Of a stretch of 64,000 nt of DNA, positions 49,243 through 57,905 are shown in pieces. The DNA is from Streptomyces sp. RerS4 (GTDB taxonomy: Bacteria; Actinomycetota; Actinomycetes; Streptomycetales; Streptomycetaceae): positions 6,930,501 through 6,994,500 of the forward strand of contig NZ_CP097322.1 in the NCBI RefSeq assembly GCF_023515955.1, given 5' to 3'. A program made the translations under genes and the position numbers. A model generated the notes under the pieces. That model was not told the DNA's origin and did not search any database. It was given only the letters and a program-made list of their open reading frames with translations. Positions within the stretch are counted from its first letter, which is position 1. Every line of letters begins with the position of its first letter.

Positions 49243-51603
49243 TCAGGACACGAGGGGAGTGGCCTTCACCTCGGTCAGCTTGACCGTGCACAGGCCGCCG
49301 CGCTCGCTCTTCACGTCCGTCACCTTGAGCTGGGTGCCCGGCGCGAGGATGTACTCCTCCTCCCCGGTGAACGCGGAGAAGTTCCGGATGCCCACCGCCT
49401 GGGCGGGAGTCACCTCGAAGAGCGTCCGCTTGCCGCGGCTGCCCAGGAACGACCGGGCCACGTTCCGCTCGGAGGTGCACGAGGAGACGCCCCACCAGGT
49501 CACCGTCCGACCCACCGGGTACTGCGCCCGCATGTCCAGCGACACGCCGCGCCACAGCGGCCGGGTGTGCGCGGGCAGCCCCGAGACCGCTGAGAACAGC
49601 AGTCGCAGGTAGGGCAGGTAGGGCGTGACCTTCGTGCGGTCCGGGGAACGCAGGACGGCGTTGATCTCGCGGTAGAACGCCGACTCGCAGGTGTAGAGGT
49701 AGAGCGCCGCGATCGCGTCGGCGGACAGGCCGCCGGCCGTCTCGTCCGCCCGCCGCTTGCCGAAGTCGCGGGACCGGACGATGTGCCCGCCGAGCCCGCT
49801 CAGCGTCTCGGCGACGGGCGCGACGGCGTCCTGGAAGTCCATCAGCGGGGTGTCGAACACACCGGTGATCGCGGGGAGGACCAGGCCCTCGTCCTTGACG
49901 CTGGTGAGTCGCTCCAGGTACAGCTGGTGCAGGTTCATGGTCGACTCGATGAAGGCGCCCATGCGCGCCGCGACGCCGCCGTCCGCACCACCGCCGCCGG
50001 CCGCGCCCTCGTTCCAGCCCTTGCTCGGCAGCCAGTCGATGCCGTCGGCACCCAGCGAGGTGAGGGCCTCGTTGACCATGGCGAAGTGGTCGCCCTCGCA
50101 GAAGATGTCGCCCTGCGCCGCCGGGTTCGCGTGGTCGATGTGGCGGACCTCGACGTCGGGGTACTTCTTCTGGAGCCGCAGGACGACCCGCTTCAGGCTG
50201 CGGGCGTGCGCCCCCCACCAGGCGAACACGACCCCGCGGTCGTCCTCGTCGGCGTCCTGCTTGGCCTTGAGGATCTCCTCGACGATCCGCTCGGCGACGG
50301 GCCGCCAGAACGTCGTGTGCTGGTCGGCCCCCATCGCCCCGTCGCCACTGGCGGTGAGCGAGGCGTTCAGCAGCAGCACGCCCTGCGTCAGCATCGCCTG
50401 GAACCACTCCGGCGGCTGGACCGTCTCCCGCTCCTTCAACAGCGCGCGCACGTCGGCGATGGGCGTCTTCTTCGCGATGCCGTACTTCCACATCGCCGCC
50501 GCCTTGATGATGCAGCGGATGCTGACGACCCTGCCGAACTGGCTGTCCTTCCAGTCGTTGAAGGTGTTGTCGAACATGGCTATGCCCGTCGCGCTCTCCG
50601 GGCGCGGGTACGGGTTCTGGCCGAAGACGACGACCTTCCACTTGTGCGGCGGATGCGGCTTGAGTGCCTGGAAGGTCAGTTCACGGACCGGCACGACCTC
50701 CGGGCTGCGGCCCTTCCCGATGAACCGGGCGGCGTCCGGCTGCGCCTCGATGACGGGCTTCAGGAGCGGAAGCCAGGGTTCGCCGCCGCCGTTGAAGAGT
50801 TCGGCGAGAGCCAGGGGGTCGTTCGCGTCGGTCACAGGAGAGGGGCTTTCTGTCGTGCCGGTCGAGGAAGGGACGTGGCCGGCGGGCTGGTCGGTGGACT
50901 GGTCGGCCGGCTGGACAGGGGCTGCGGTCGCGGTCGCGGCCACGGCCTTCGGCGGCACGATGCGGACCCGCTCCTCGACCGGGCGCTTCTCGATGCCGCC
51001 CCACTGCGTGACGATCGTGGCGCGCAACTCGTCGTCGTCCTCGAACCAGTGGTCGTGGAAGAGCGTGTAGCCGGTCCACATCAGGTTGGCGCACACCCGC
51101 GCCGGCACCTGGCCGGTCTGCGCGCCCATCCCGACCAGCGCCACCGAGCGGATGCTGCCCGGTACCTTCCGGTTCTGCCGGTGGACGGCCTGGAACGCGG
51201 CGGCGCACGCCAGGGCCACGTTCAGCGTGGCACTCACGTTCTGCGAGGACCGCACCATCGTCGGCGTCGATATCAGGTACCGGGGGACGGTCGCCCCCGA
51301 CGGGACGCAGACCGCGCTGCCCACCGGGAGCGCACCGGCGAAACGGTCGCGGATGGCCCGCCGCACGCGCAGTTGGATGCCGGAACCGAGGTGCCGCTTG
51401 ATGACGGCGTCGACCCCGCCGTCCATCCGGCCAAGGGAGTTGGTCGGGCTGACCCAGGCGTCGACGTCCTCGTCGAGGATCGAACCCTTGCGGATCTCGA
51501 TGCCTGGGGTGTCCGCGAACGCAGCCCGCCACGCCTCCACCACGCGCTCGTTGACGTCTGTCAGCACCACCCTCAGCGCGGGCTGAACACTGCTCTCGGA
51601 CAT
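49243..51603 (-). CDS. macrodomain-uracil-DNA-glycosylase-ADP-ribosyltransferase fusion protein
   Basis: The 786-residue protein has three enzyme-like domains. Macrodomain (about 10-205): WVSPTNSLGRMDGGVDAVIK, RYLISTPTM, VALVGMGAQTG. Pro/Thr/Ser linker (about 230-270). UDG (about 275-530): VVVFGQNPYPRPESATGIA (family-1 motif GQDPYH, here with Asn and Pro), LLLNASLTA, VFAWWGAHA, and HANPAAQG near DHFAMVNEAL (the HPSP motif and the family-1 C-end pattern). ADP-ribosyltransferase (about 590-785): the R-S-E triad LWRGVS, WWGVSSCTS, and EEEYILAPG. The ATG follows AAGGAG. It may write, read or erase ADP-ribose on nucleic acid or protein and act on uracil-containing DNA; this is inference. Confidence 0.85.
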   Translation of the reverse strand: MSESSVQPALRVVLTDVNERVVEAWRAAFADTPGIEIRKGSILDEDVDAWVSPTNSLGRMDGGVDAVIKRHLGSGIQLRVRRAIRDRFAGALPVGSAVCVPSGATVPRYLISTPTMVRSSQNVSATLNVALACAAAFQAVHRQNRKVPGSIRSVALVGMGAQTGQVPARVCANLMWTGYTLFHDHWFEDDDELRATIVTQWGGIEKRPVEERVRIVPPKAVAATATAAPVQPADQSTDQPAGHVPSSTGTTESPSPVTDANDPLALAELFNGGGEPWLPLLKPVIEAQPDAARFIGKGRSPEVVPVRELTFQALKPHPPHKWKVVVFGQNPYPRPESATGIAMFDNTFNDWKDSQFGRVVSIRCIIKAAAMWKYGIAKKTPIADVRALLKERETVQPPEWFQAMLTQGVLLLNASLTASGDGAMGADQHTTFWRPVAERIVEEILKAKQDADEDDRGVVFAWWGAHARSLKRVVLRLQKKYPDVEVRHIDHANPAAQGDIFCEGDHFAMVNEALTSLGADGIDWLPSKGWNEGAAGGGGADGGVAARMGAFIESTMNLHQLYLERLTSVKDEGLVLPAITGVFDTPLMDFQDAVAPVAETLSGLGGHIVRSRDFGKRRADETAGGLSADAIAALYLYTCESAFYREINAVLRSPDRTKVTPYLPYLRLLFSAVSGLPAHTRPLWRGVSLDMRAQYPVGRTVTWWGVSSCTSERNVARSFLGSRGKRTLFEVTPAQAVGIRNFSAFTGEEEYILAPGTQLKVTDVKSERGGLCTVKLTEVKATPLVS

Positions 51604-51787
51604 CGTGCACTCCTTGTCGGGAAACCGCCCTTGCAACACCTCCGAACGTAGTCGCCACCACTGACAACGCGCTGCTGACGAGGGGCTGGGGGACGCCGAT
51701 CCGAGCAACTTCCCTGCGGCGCCGTCGTGTTCGTCCGCCCCGGGCGTATCCGGGGCACAACCACGCGTGGCTTCCGTACGGGGTCGC

Positions 51788-52246
51788 TCAGTTGGCCCGG
51801 GTGTAGCGGACCGCGCCGGTCCAGATGCGTTCGAGCCTGACGCGGGTGCCGGGTTTGGGGGCGTGCCAGATCTTGTTGTGGCCCGCGTAGATGCCGACGT
51901 GGCTTATGGTCCCCCCGGTGGGGAAGAAGACCAGGTCACCGGGTGCGCGTTGAGTGCGCGGGATGCGCCGGGTGTCCTCGTACTGCGCATCGGCGGTACG
52001 GGGAAGGACGCGGCCGGCCTTGCGGAAGGCGTAGAGGGTGAGGCCCGAACAGTCGAATGCCTTGGGTCCGGTGGCGCCGTAGACGTAGGGGGCGCCCTTC
52101 TTGGAGGCGGCGATGGCGACGGCCTTTATGCCGTACGAGGAGGCGGCCTCGGCGGGAGTGGCCGGCGCGAACAGGGCGGCCACGGAGACTGCGAGGAACA
52201 GGGCCGGAGAGCGATGGCTCTCCCACCGTTTCTTCGATTTCGGCAA
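51788..52246 (-). CDS. secreted NlpC/P60 cell-wall peptidase
   Basis: The 152-residue protein has a signal peptide (SPALFLAVSVAALFAP, cut at AEAAS). The NlpC/P60 domain shows the catalytic Cys in FDCSGLTLYAF, His in ISHVGIYAGH and the third polar residue in IWHAPKPG. Such enzymes cut peptidoglycan stem peptides. I set the start at a TTG (52246) because a perfect GGAGGT lies seven bases upstream and the signal peptide follows. The longer in-frame start at 52408 would place about 55 unrelated residues before the signal. Confidence 0.85.
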   Translation of the reverse strand: MPKSKKRWESHRSPALFLAVSVAALFAPATPAEAASSYGIKAVAIAASKKGAPYVYGATGPKAFDCSGLTLYAFRKAGRVLPRTADAQYEDTRRIPRTQRAPGDLVFFPTGGTISHVGIYAGHNKIWHAPKPGTRVRLERIWTGAVRYTRAN

Positions 52247-52253
52247 TCGTGAT

Positions 52254-52259
52254 ACCTCC
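52254..52259 (-). promoter_or_regulatory. strong ribosome site deciding a TTG start
   Basis: GGAGGT on the minus strand, seven bases before the TTG at 52246, decides the start of the NlpC/P60 gene. Confidence 0.7.
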
Positions 52260-52501
52260 GCATTCAGATTCAGGAACAAGACCGTGATGGCGACTGTTCT
52301 GTTCTCGGTGACTGCGTATCGGATCCCGACGAGCGCCCATTTTTGCCCGAAGTGTCCGTGCTTGGGGGTGTCGGACACGGCGTGAAATGTCTCGGTTGGG
52401 CAAAACAACCGGGGATGATATGCCTAATGGACTCATCGATGAACCGGCGAGTAACCGACTCGCGTACTCCTCGGCCGGCCAACTCCCGGGCCGGCGTGGC
52501 G

Positions 52502-53419
52502 TCAGCTCCGCGGTGGGTGCGTGGCGAGCCAATGGCGGGCGATCTGCTCGCGGGTGGCCACCCAGGCGCCGCCGAGTTGGGCGACGTGCTTCAGGAATCC
52601 GTCGAGCGCGCGGATGCGGCCGGGCCGCCCGATGATCCGGCAGTGCAGGCCGACGCTCATCATGCGCGGCCGGTCGGCGCCCTCGGCGTGGAGGGTGTCG
52701 AACGTGTCGATGAGATACGCGAGCATGTCGTCGGCCGTCGTGAAGCCGTGGACGAGCAGGAACTTGAAATCGTTGGTGTCGAGGCCGTACGGCAGCACGA
52801 GGTGCGGACGGCCCGCCGCCTCCACGTAGAACGGAAGGTCGTCCGAGTAGTCGTCGGAGTCGTAGAGGAAGCCGCCCTCCTCGACGACCAGTCGCCGTGT
52901 GTGGGGGCTGGTCCGGCCGGTGTACCAACCGACGGGCCGGCGGCCGACGAGCCGCTCGATCGTCGCGATCGAGTGCCTGATGTCGTCGCGTTCGGTGTCC
53001 TCGGGCACGTGGCGGTAGTCGATCCAGCGCCGGCTGTGACTGGCGACCTCCCAGCCGGCGGCGGCCATCGCGCGCGCCGCCTCCGGATTGCGTTCCAGCG
53101 CCTGCGCGACGGCGTACACGGTGAGGGGTGTGGCGTGCGCGGTGAGCGTGCGGTGGATGCGCCAGAAGCCGGCGCGCGAGCCGTAGGCGAACATCGACTC
53201 GACGTTCAGATCGCGTCCGCCGACCACGGGCGGTGCGCCGACGATCTCGTGGAGGAAGCCCTCCGAGGCGGGATCGCCCTCCAGGACGTTCCGCTCGCCG
53301 CCTTCCTCGTAGTTGAGGACGATGCTGACGGCGACGCGGGCGCCGCCGGGCCAGGCGGCGTGCGGCGGCTCGGCGCCGTAGCCGACGAGGTCGCGCTGAT
53401 GCTCGGACACGGGCGGCAC
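52502..53419 (-). CDS. PuuE-like polysaccharide deacetylase/allantoinase
   Basis: The 305-residue NodB-fold protein has VAVSIVLNYEEGGE, GWEVASHSRRWIDYRHV, RRPVGWYTGRTSPHTRRLV, FLYDSDDYSDDLPFYV and LDTNDFKF. These are the signatures of cofactor-independent allantoinase (PuuE) rather than chitin deacetylases. It would open allantoin to allantoate in purine breakdown. No other ureide genes lie nearby. The GTG at 53419 is preferred; a second GTG three codons on is possible. Confidence 0.82.
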   Translation of the reverse strand: MPPVSEHQRDLVGYGAEPPHAAWPGGARVAVSIVLNYEEGGERNVLEGDPASEGFLHEIVGAPPVVGGRDLNVESMFAYGSRAGFWRIHRTLTAHATPLTVYAVAQALERNPEAARAMAAAGWEVASHSRRWIDYRHVPEDTERDDIRHSIATIERLVGRRPVGWYTGRTSPHTRRLVVEEGGFLYDSDDYSDDLPFYVEAAGRPHLVLPYGLDTNDFKFLLVHGFTTADDMLAYLIDTFDTLHAEGADRPRMMSVGLHCRIIGRPGRIRALDGFLKHVAQLGGAWVATREQIARHWLATHPPRS

Positions 53420-53590
53420 CCTACCGCCGATCGCCGCCCGCGCAGGTGCGGCGGCGCGAGGGTCAGGGCGTGGAGGTGGAGCACGCCGATCACGGCCCCG
53501 AGCAGAACTCCGCGCAGGCGGCGCGGCGTTGTGGCGCAGCGCGCCGAACCCGGGCTGCGGACAGCTCCGCCCAGTCGATGGCGAAGCCCG

Positions 53591-54475
53591 TTACGCCACC
53601 GCGATGCCCAGCCGCTCGGCCACGGTGGTGAGGGCCGCGCCCAAGGGCAACTCGACGCGCGCGGCGGCGTGCCGGTCGCCCCGGGTCGGGTCCCGGTTGA
53701 CGATCAACACCGGTATCCCGGCCCGTTCCGCCTGACGGACGAAGCGCAGCCCGGACATCACGGTCAGGGACGATCCCAGGACGAGCAGACAGGCGGCCCT
53801 GTCGACCAGCGCGCGGCAGTGCTCGACCCGTCGCGGGGGAACCGATTCGCCGAAGAACACCACGTCCGGCTTGAGTACGCCGCCACACCGCGAGCACGGC
53901 GCCACGCGAAAGTCCGCGACCTGTTCGTCCGTGAGGTCGGCGTCACCGTCCGGGTTGAGACCGGCGGCCACGGGTTCGAAGCCGACGTTCAGCTCCTCCA
54001 GCCGCCGGGCGAGCTCGCGGCGCGGGACGGAGGCGGCGCAGGAGAGGCAGACGACCCGGTCCAGGCCTCCGTGGAGCTCCACCACGGCCTCGCTGCCGGC
54101 GGCCTGGTGCAGGCCGTCCACGTTCTGCGTGATCACACCCGCGAGCCTGCCGTGCCGCCCGAACGCCGCCACCGCCCGGTGCCCGGCGTTGGGCCGGGCG
54201 CGGCCGAACGTGCGCCAGCCGAGGTGACTGCGCGCCCAGTACCGGCGCCGGGCCTGAGGACTGGCGGTGAACTCCTGGTAGGTCATCGGGGTGTGCCGGC
54301 TGAGGCTGCCGCCCTCGCCCCGGTAGTCGGGGATGCCCGACTCCGTGGAGATGCCCGCGCCGCTGAGCACCAGGACGCCGCCGGTGCGCAGGGCATCGAC
54401 CACCGGCTCCACATCCGTGGTGGCCGGCGGCAGGTCCTCGGCAGGGGTCCAGCTCAGGGTGGGACGCATGCGCAT
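53591..54475 (-). CDS. sirtuin (Sir2) NAD-dependent deacylase
   Basis: The 294-residue protein has the NAD-binding GAGISTESGIPDYRG, TQNVDGLHQAAG, the catalytic His in VVELHG, a Cys4 zinc module (CLSC and CSRC), DVVFFGESVP and LGSSLTVMSG. It would remove acyl groups from lysines with NAD, giving O-acyl-ADP-ribose. It is oriented like the macro-UDG-ART gene two genes away; both use NAD-derived chemistry. Confidence 0.92.
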   Translation of the reverse strand: MRMRPTLSWTPAEDLPPATTDVEPVVDALRTGGVLVLSGAGISTESGIPDYRGEGGSLSRHTPMTYQEFTASPQARRRYWARSHLGWRTFGRARPNAGHRAVAAFGRHGRLAGVITQNVDGLHQAAGSEAVVELHGGLDRVVCLSCAASVPRRELARRLEELNVGFEPVAAGLNPDGDADLTDEQVADFRVAPCSRCGGVLKPDVVFFGESVPPRRVEHCRALVDRAACLLVLGSSLTVMSGLRFVRQAERAGIPVLIVNRDPTRGDRHAAARVELPLGAALTTVAERLGIAVA

Positions 54476-54669
54476 GCCGCCAGGGTACGGAACGGGTGCG
54501 ACAAAGGCCCGGGGCCGCCGCGAGCGGCAGGGAGTGGTGGGTGGCGCCGGCGAGCACGGCCACCTCGGCCCCGGCGGCTGCCGGCCGGAGGCGGGCGGTA
54601 CGCGTCGAAGGTGCGGCTTCGGGGGTGATGGGCGAAGCTGGGGGTTGCTATGCGAAGGAGCGTTCGCCC

Positions 54670-55122
54670 ATGGACATCGCCGTCAGGACCCGGGCGGTCG
54701 CCGTCTGCGTGGTCACGGCCGCGCTGGTCGGTGTGACCGCCGCCGCCTCCACGGCCGGTACCGCGCCCGCCGTCGACCCGGACCCGGCAGTGGCCGTCGT
54801 CGACTGCGCCGGGAAACCGCAGGTCCGGCCCGAGGAATACATCCTGGCCTGCGGCGACGGCAACAATCAGCTGATCGGGCTGCACTGGACGTCCTGGGGT
54901 CGGCGGACCGCCACCGCCACCGGCACCGACATGGTCAACGACTGCAAGCCCTACTGCGCTGCCGGCCGCTTCCGCGCCTACCCGGTCAAGGTGACCCTCA
55001 GCCACCCCGAGAACGATCCCGCCCAGCCCGACCTGCGCCGCTTCACGCGCATCCGGCTCGTCTACTCCGAGACCGCGCCCCCGCCGGTCCGACACGACGT
55101 GACGTACAAGCTCGTCTGGTGA
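54670..55122 (+). CDS. secreted protein of unknown function
   Basis: The 150-residue product has a signal peptide (AVAVCVVTAALVGVTAAAS) and four Cys in the mature part (VVDCAGKP, ILACGDGN, VNDCKPYC). A Trp-rich turn GLHWTSWG and a C-terminal strand DVTYKLVW suggest a small beta-fold. The ATG at 54670 follows AAGGAG. No family recognised. The following bases belong to an IS remnant. Confidence 0.72.
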   Translation: MDIAVRTRAVAVCVVTAALVGVTAAASTAGTAPAVDPDPAVAVVDCAGKPQVRPEEYILACGDGNNQLIGLHWTSWGRRTATATGTDMVNDCKPYCAAGRFRAYPVKVTLSHPENDPAQPDLRRFTRIRLVYSETAPPPVRHDVTYKLVW

Positions 55123-55132
55123 TCGGATCCGG

Positions 55133-55644
55133 GCCGCTCGCAGACGCGCCAAGCCCTCGGCCGGTCCCGAGGCGGGCTGACCACCAAGGTCCACCTCGCC
55201 GTCGACGGCCGGGGCCTGCCCCTGTCCATCGTGCTCACACCCGGCAACGTCAACGACGCCACCGCGTTCGCCGACGTCCTCGACGGGATCCGTGTTCCGC
55301 GGGCCCACTCCGGCCGCCCGCGCACGACACCGATCCGAGTCCTGGGCGACAAGGCCTACTCCAGCCGGGCGATCCGGCACCTGCTGCGGCGTCGGGGCAT
55401 CGCCGTCACGATCCCCGAGCGCCGCGACCAAGCGGCCAACCGCCGGCGCCGGGGGCGCCTCGGCGGCCGGCCGCCCGCCTTCGACAAGGAGGTCTACCGC
55501 GACCGCAACGTGGTCGAACGCTGCTTCGCACACCTCAAGCAGTTCCGTGCGATCGCGACCAGGTTCGACAAGCTCGCCAACCGCTACCGCGCCGGAATCG
55601 TCCTGGCCTCACTGATCCTCTGGCTCCGCGAACCAGCGAGGTGA
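55133..55644 (+). pseudogene. IS5-family transposase remnant (C-terminal part)
   Basis: The frame encodes the DDE-type C-terminal half: SRGGLTTKVHLAVDGRGLPL, TPGNVNDATAFADVL, VLGDKAYSSRAIRHLLRRRG, NVVERCFAHLKQFRAIATRF and IVLASLILWLREPAR. The second Asp (GDKAY) and the Glu (VVERCF) are present, but the N-terminal half with the first Asp is absent. A GTG at 55231 opens only a sub-fragment. The right end GATCATTTGTCCGACACGCC abuts TTAG, an IS5-type YTAR target. Confidence 0.85.
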
Positions 55645-55662
55645 TCATTTGTCCGACACGCC
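55133..55662 (+). mobile_element. IS5-family remnant 1
   Basis: It contains the transposase C-terminal fragment and the right terminus (about 55643-55662). The left terminus and the first half of the transposase are missing. The element stops exactly where the stop codon of the convergent lipoprotein gene begins. Confidence 0.7.
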
Positions 55663-56337
55663 TTAGCCCGTCGTGACCCGCGCTGTCGGATGGTCGCCCG
55701 CCAACACCGAGCGGATCCGTCGCGCCATCACGTCCGCCCACGCCTCCGCCGACGGGCTCGCGCCTTCCTTCGGCGTGTCGATCTGCGCTTCTATGCCGCC
55801 CACGCGCAGCACGACATGTGTGAACCGCTCGGCTGTGAAGCTCAGGCTCTCATCTCCGACTCCGGCGTCCTTCGGATTCCAGCAATTCAACAGCTTGCGG
55901 ACGAGGCCCAGATTCCGTTTGGCCTGTTCCTCGTTGTTCAGGCTCAGACGGAAGTGCGCGCCGTCACCGCCACCCTCGTTGCCCACACTCAGAACCAGCT
56001 GGTACGGGCCGCTGGAGCGCTCGGCGGCCTCTTGGGGCAGGGCACCGCACGTCAGCAGCCCCCCATCGTCTATGGCCGGGGCGGCGTCCCGCCAGCCAAC
56101 AGAGTCCTCCCCGGAGAGCCGCCAGCCTGCGGGTAGTTCCTCTGCCGTGGGCATCATCAGATCAAGCCGGCCACTTGGGGATGGCTGCGCGCTCGGCTTC
56201 GCAGTCGGCGCGCCCGCCGCCGCAGTCGGTTGCCGTGAGGGGCCCTGTGCCTCCCCGCTGGAACAGCTGGCCAGCCCGGCCGCCAAGCCGATTGCAACGG
56301 CCGTCCCCCACCACGCGCGTTTCGTATGCCATTGCAC
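55663..56337 (-). CDS. lipoprotein of unknown function
   Basis: The 224-residue protein has a lipoprotein signal (AWWGTAVAIGLAAG, lipobox LASC) and a Gly-Pro-Ser-Ala linker. A soluble domain follows (about 70-215), with SVGWRDAAPAIDDGGLLTCG, YQLVLSVGNEGGG, RLSLNNEEQAKRNL and AEAWADVMARRI. It resembles sensor-domain-type extracellular proteins of actinobacteria but I cannot name it. The GTG at 56337 follows AGGGGG. Its stop lies in the YTAR flank of IS remnant 1, and it is bracketed by a second IS remnant. Confidence 0.75.
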   Translation of the reverse strand: MQWHTKRAWWGTAVAIGLAAGLASCSSGEAQGPSRQPTAAAGAPTAKPSAQPSPSGRLDLMMPTAEELPAGWRLSGEDSVGWRDAAPAIDDGGLLTCGALPQEAAERSSGPYQLVLSVGNEGGGDGAHFRLSLNNEEQAKRNLGLVRKLLNCWNPKDAGVGDESLSFTAERFTHVVLRVGGIEAQIDTPKEGASPSAEAWADVMARRIRSVLAGDHPTARVTTG

Positions 56338-56414
56338 GCCAGCCCCCTGAGCGTCATCGGTCACCGCAACACTCCGAACCGTAGCGCGCCGGGACCGCCG
56401 ACGGCAGGGCGTCC

Positions 56415-56513
56415 GGCCAGTCTGCGCACCAAGCTCTGTTGGGATGGAATCGTCCTGGCAGCTGTGATGTTGTGGCGCCGCGAACCGCCCGATGATCATT
56501 TGTCAGACAGGCT
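56415..56513 (+). mobile_element. IS5-family remnant 2 (right end)
   Basis: A short frame reads LCWDGIVLAAVMLWRREPPD, matching the last residues of the transposase in remnant 1 (AGIVLASLILWLREPAR). It is followed by GATCATTTGTCAGACAGGCT and then CTAG, again a YTAR site. Only about 100 bases of the element remain. The CTAG contains the stop codon of the convergent histidine kinase. Confidence 0.65.
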
Positions 56514-57905
56514 CTAGCGCCTGCGGCCGCGGGCGAGGCGGGAGCGGTGGCCGGACGGCGCCGGCGCGGCCAGGGCGAACGTCACCGTGATGCGCGCCCC
56601 GCCGAGCGGCCCTCGGGTGATGCGCAGCGTGCCGCCCGTCGCGTTCGCGGCTCGTTGCGCGATGTCGAGGCCCAGCCCCGTGGACCCCGTACTGCTCCCC
56701 CGGGACAGGGCTCGTTCCGGCTCGGGGATGCCCGGTCCGCCGTCCTCCACGATCAGCTCCACCGCCTGGGCCGTGCGCACGACGCGCACGCCGAACGGGG
56801 TCCCGTCGGGGGTGTGACGGAAGACGTTGCCGATGAGCGCGTCCACCACGGCGGCGACGTCGTCGGCCGACAGGCCGACGTCCGTGGGCTCCGCCGTGAG
56901 GTCGACGGCGCAGGAACGGCCCTGCTGCTCCGCCAGGACGGCCCAGAACGCGGTCCGGCGACGTACGACCTCGGCCGCCTCGCAGCGCGGGCCCGCCGCC
57001 CCCGCCGCGCCCGCCGGCGCCCGCCGCGCGGCCGTCTCCGTACCGAGCAGGCCCTGGCCCATGGGTCCCACCGCGAGCGGGGTGCGCGCCGCCGCGATGA
57101 TCGCCTGGAGTTCGGCCTCCAGCTCGCCGACCGCCGCCTCGACCCTGGCCGACTCCGGGGTGCCGGCCATGCGTTCCGACGCCAGGTGCAGGGCGGTCAG
57201 CGGGGTGCGCAACCGGTGCGACAGATCGGCGACGAGCTCGCGCTCGACGGCGAGCAGCTCGTTCATGCGGTGGGCCATCGCGTTGAAGGCGACGCCCGCG
57301 TCCCGCAGTTCCCTGGGGCCCATGGGCTCGACGCGGGCGTCCAGGTCGCCCAGGCCCAGCGCGTGAGAGGCCTGCGCGAGCCGCTTCGAGGAACGGACCA
57401 CCTTCGCGCCGAGCCGGTCGGCGACCAGCACGGATCCGGCGATCAGCCCCACGGCGAGGCAACACATCACCGCCCACGACTGCGCCACCCCACGGGTGAG
57501 TTCCGCCTCGGGCACGAAATCCTCGATGACGGCGACCTCGTCACCCGGCAGCACCACCGGCTGCAGGCAGATCCAACCGTCCGGGACCTCCTGCGAGATC
57601 GACTCCCGCCCGCGCTGCGCCCGTTCGAGCAGCGCCGCAGGGGCCTTGGAGGGGCCCAGGGCCCTTGATCCCGGCAGGTGCACGACCAGATGCTCCGCCG
57701 CGTCCAGGCTCGCCGCGGACTCCCGCAGGGCATTCGGATCCGTGGTCAGGGTGAGCACCGGTGCCAGGGCGGCGGCCCGCTGCTCGGCCGCCGTCACCCC
57801 CTGCTCCTTGACCAGCGACATCACCAGGGCGGCCAACGGTATGAGGAAGGACAGGGCGACCATGGAGGTCACCGCGAGCGCCACCCCGGCCAGTGAGCGC
57901 CTCAA
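56514..57905 (-). CDS. sensor histidine kinase
   Basis: The 463-residue protein has a membrane helix near the start (MVALSFLIPLAALVMSL), an extracellular loop of about 110 residues, a second helix (VMCCLAVGLIAGSVLV), and HAMP. The H-box is ELVADLSHRLRTPLTAL, and the ATPase boxes include VDALIGNVFRHT, EDGGPGI and STGLGLDI. The TTG at 57905 overlaps the response-regulator stop (TTGA), so I prefer it as start. The extracellular loop holds one Cys (WICLQP) and the second helix a Cys pair. It phosphorylates the adjacent regulator. Its stop lies at an IS5 insertion site. Confidence 0.85.
   Translation of the reverse strand: MRRSLAGVALAVTSMVALSFLIPLAALVMSLVKEQGVTAAEQRAAALAPVLTLTTDPNALRESAASLDAAEHLVVHLPGSRALGPSKAPAALLERAQRGRESISQEVPDGWICLQPVVLPGDEVAVIEDFVPEAELTRGVAQSWAVMCCLAVGLIAGSVLVADRLGAKVVRSSKRLAQASHALGLGDLDARVEPMGPRELRDAGVAFNAMAHRMNELLAVERELVADLSHRLRTPLTALHLASERMAGTPESARVEAAVGELEAELQAIIAAARTPLAVGPMGQGLLGTETAARRAPAGAAGAAGPRCEAAEVVRRRTAFWAVLAEQQGRSCAVDLTAEPTDVGLSADDVAAVVDALIGNVFRHTPDGTPFGVRVVRTAQAVELIVEDGGPGIPEPERALSRGSSTGSTGLGLDIAQRAANATGGTLRITRGPLGGARITVTFALAAPAPSGHRSRLARGRRR

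Noticed and set aside
52260..52440. c-di-AMP (ydaO-type) riboswitch upstream of the NlpC/P60 gene
   Set aside because: Such switches occur before some streptomycete cell-wall enzymes, but the expected conserved blocks were not found here by eye.
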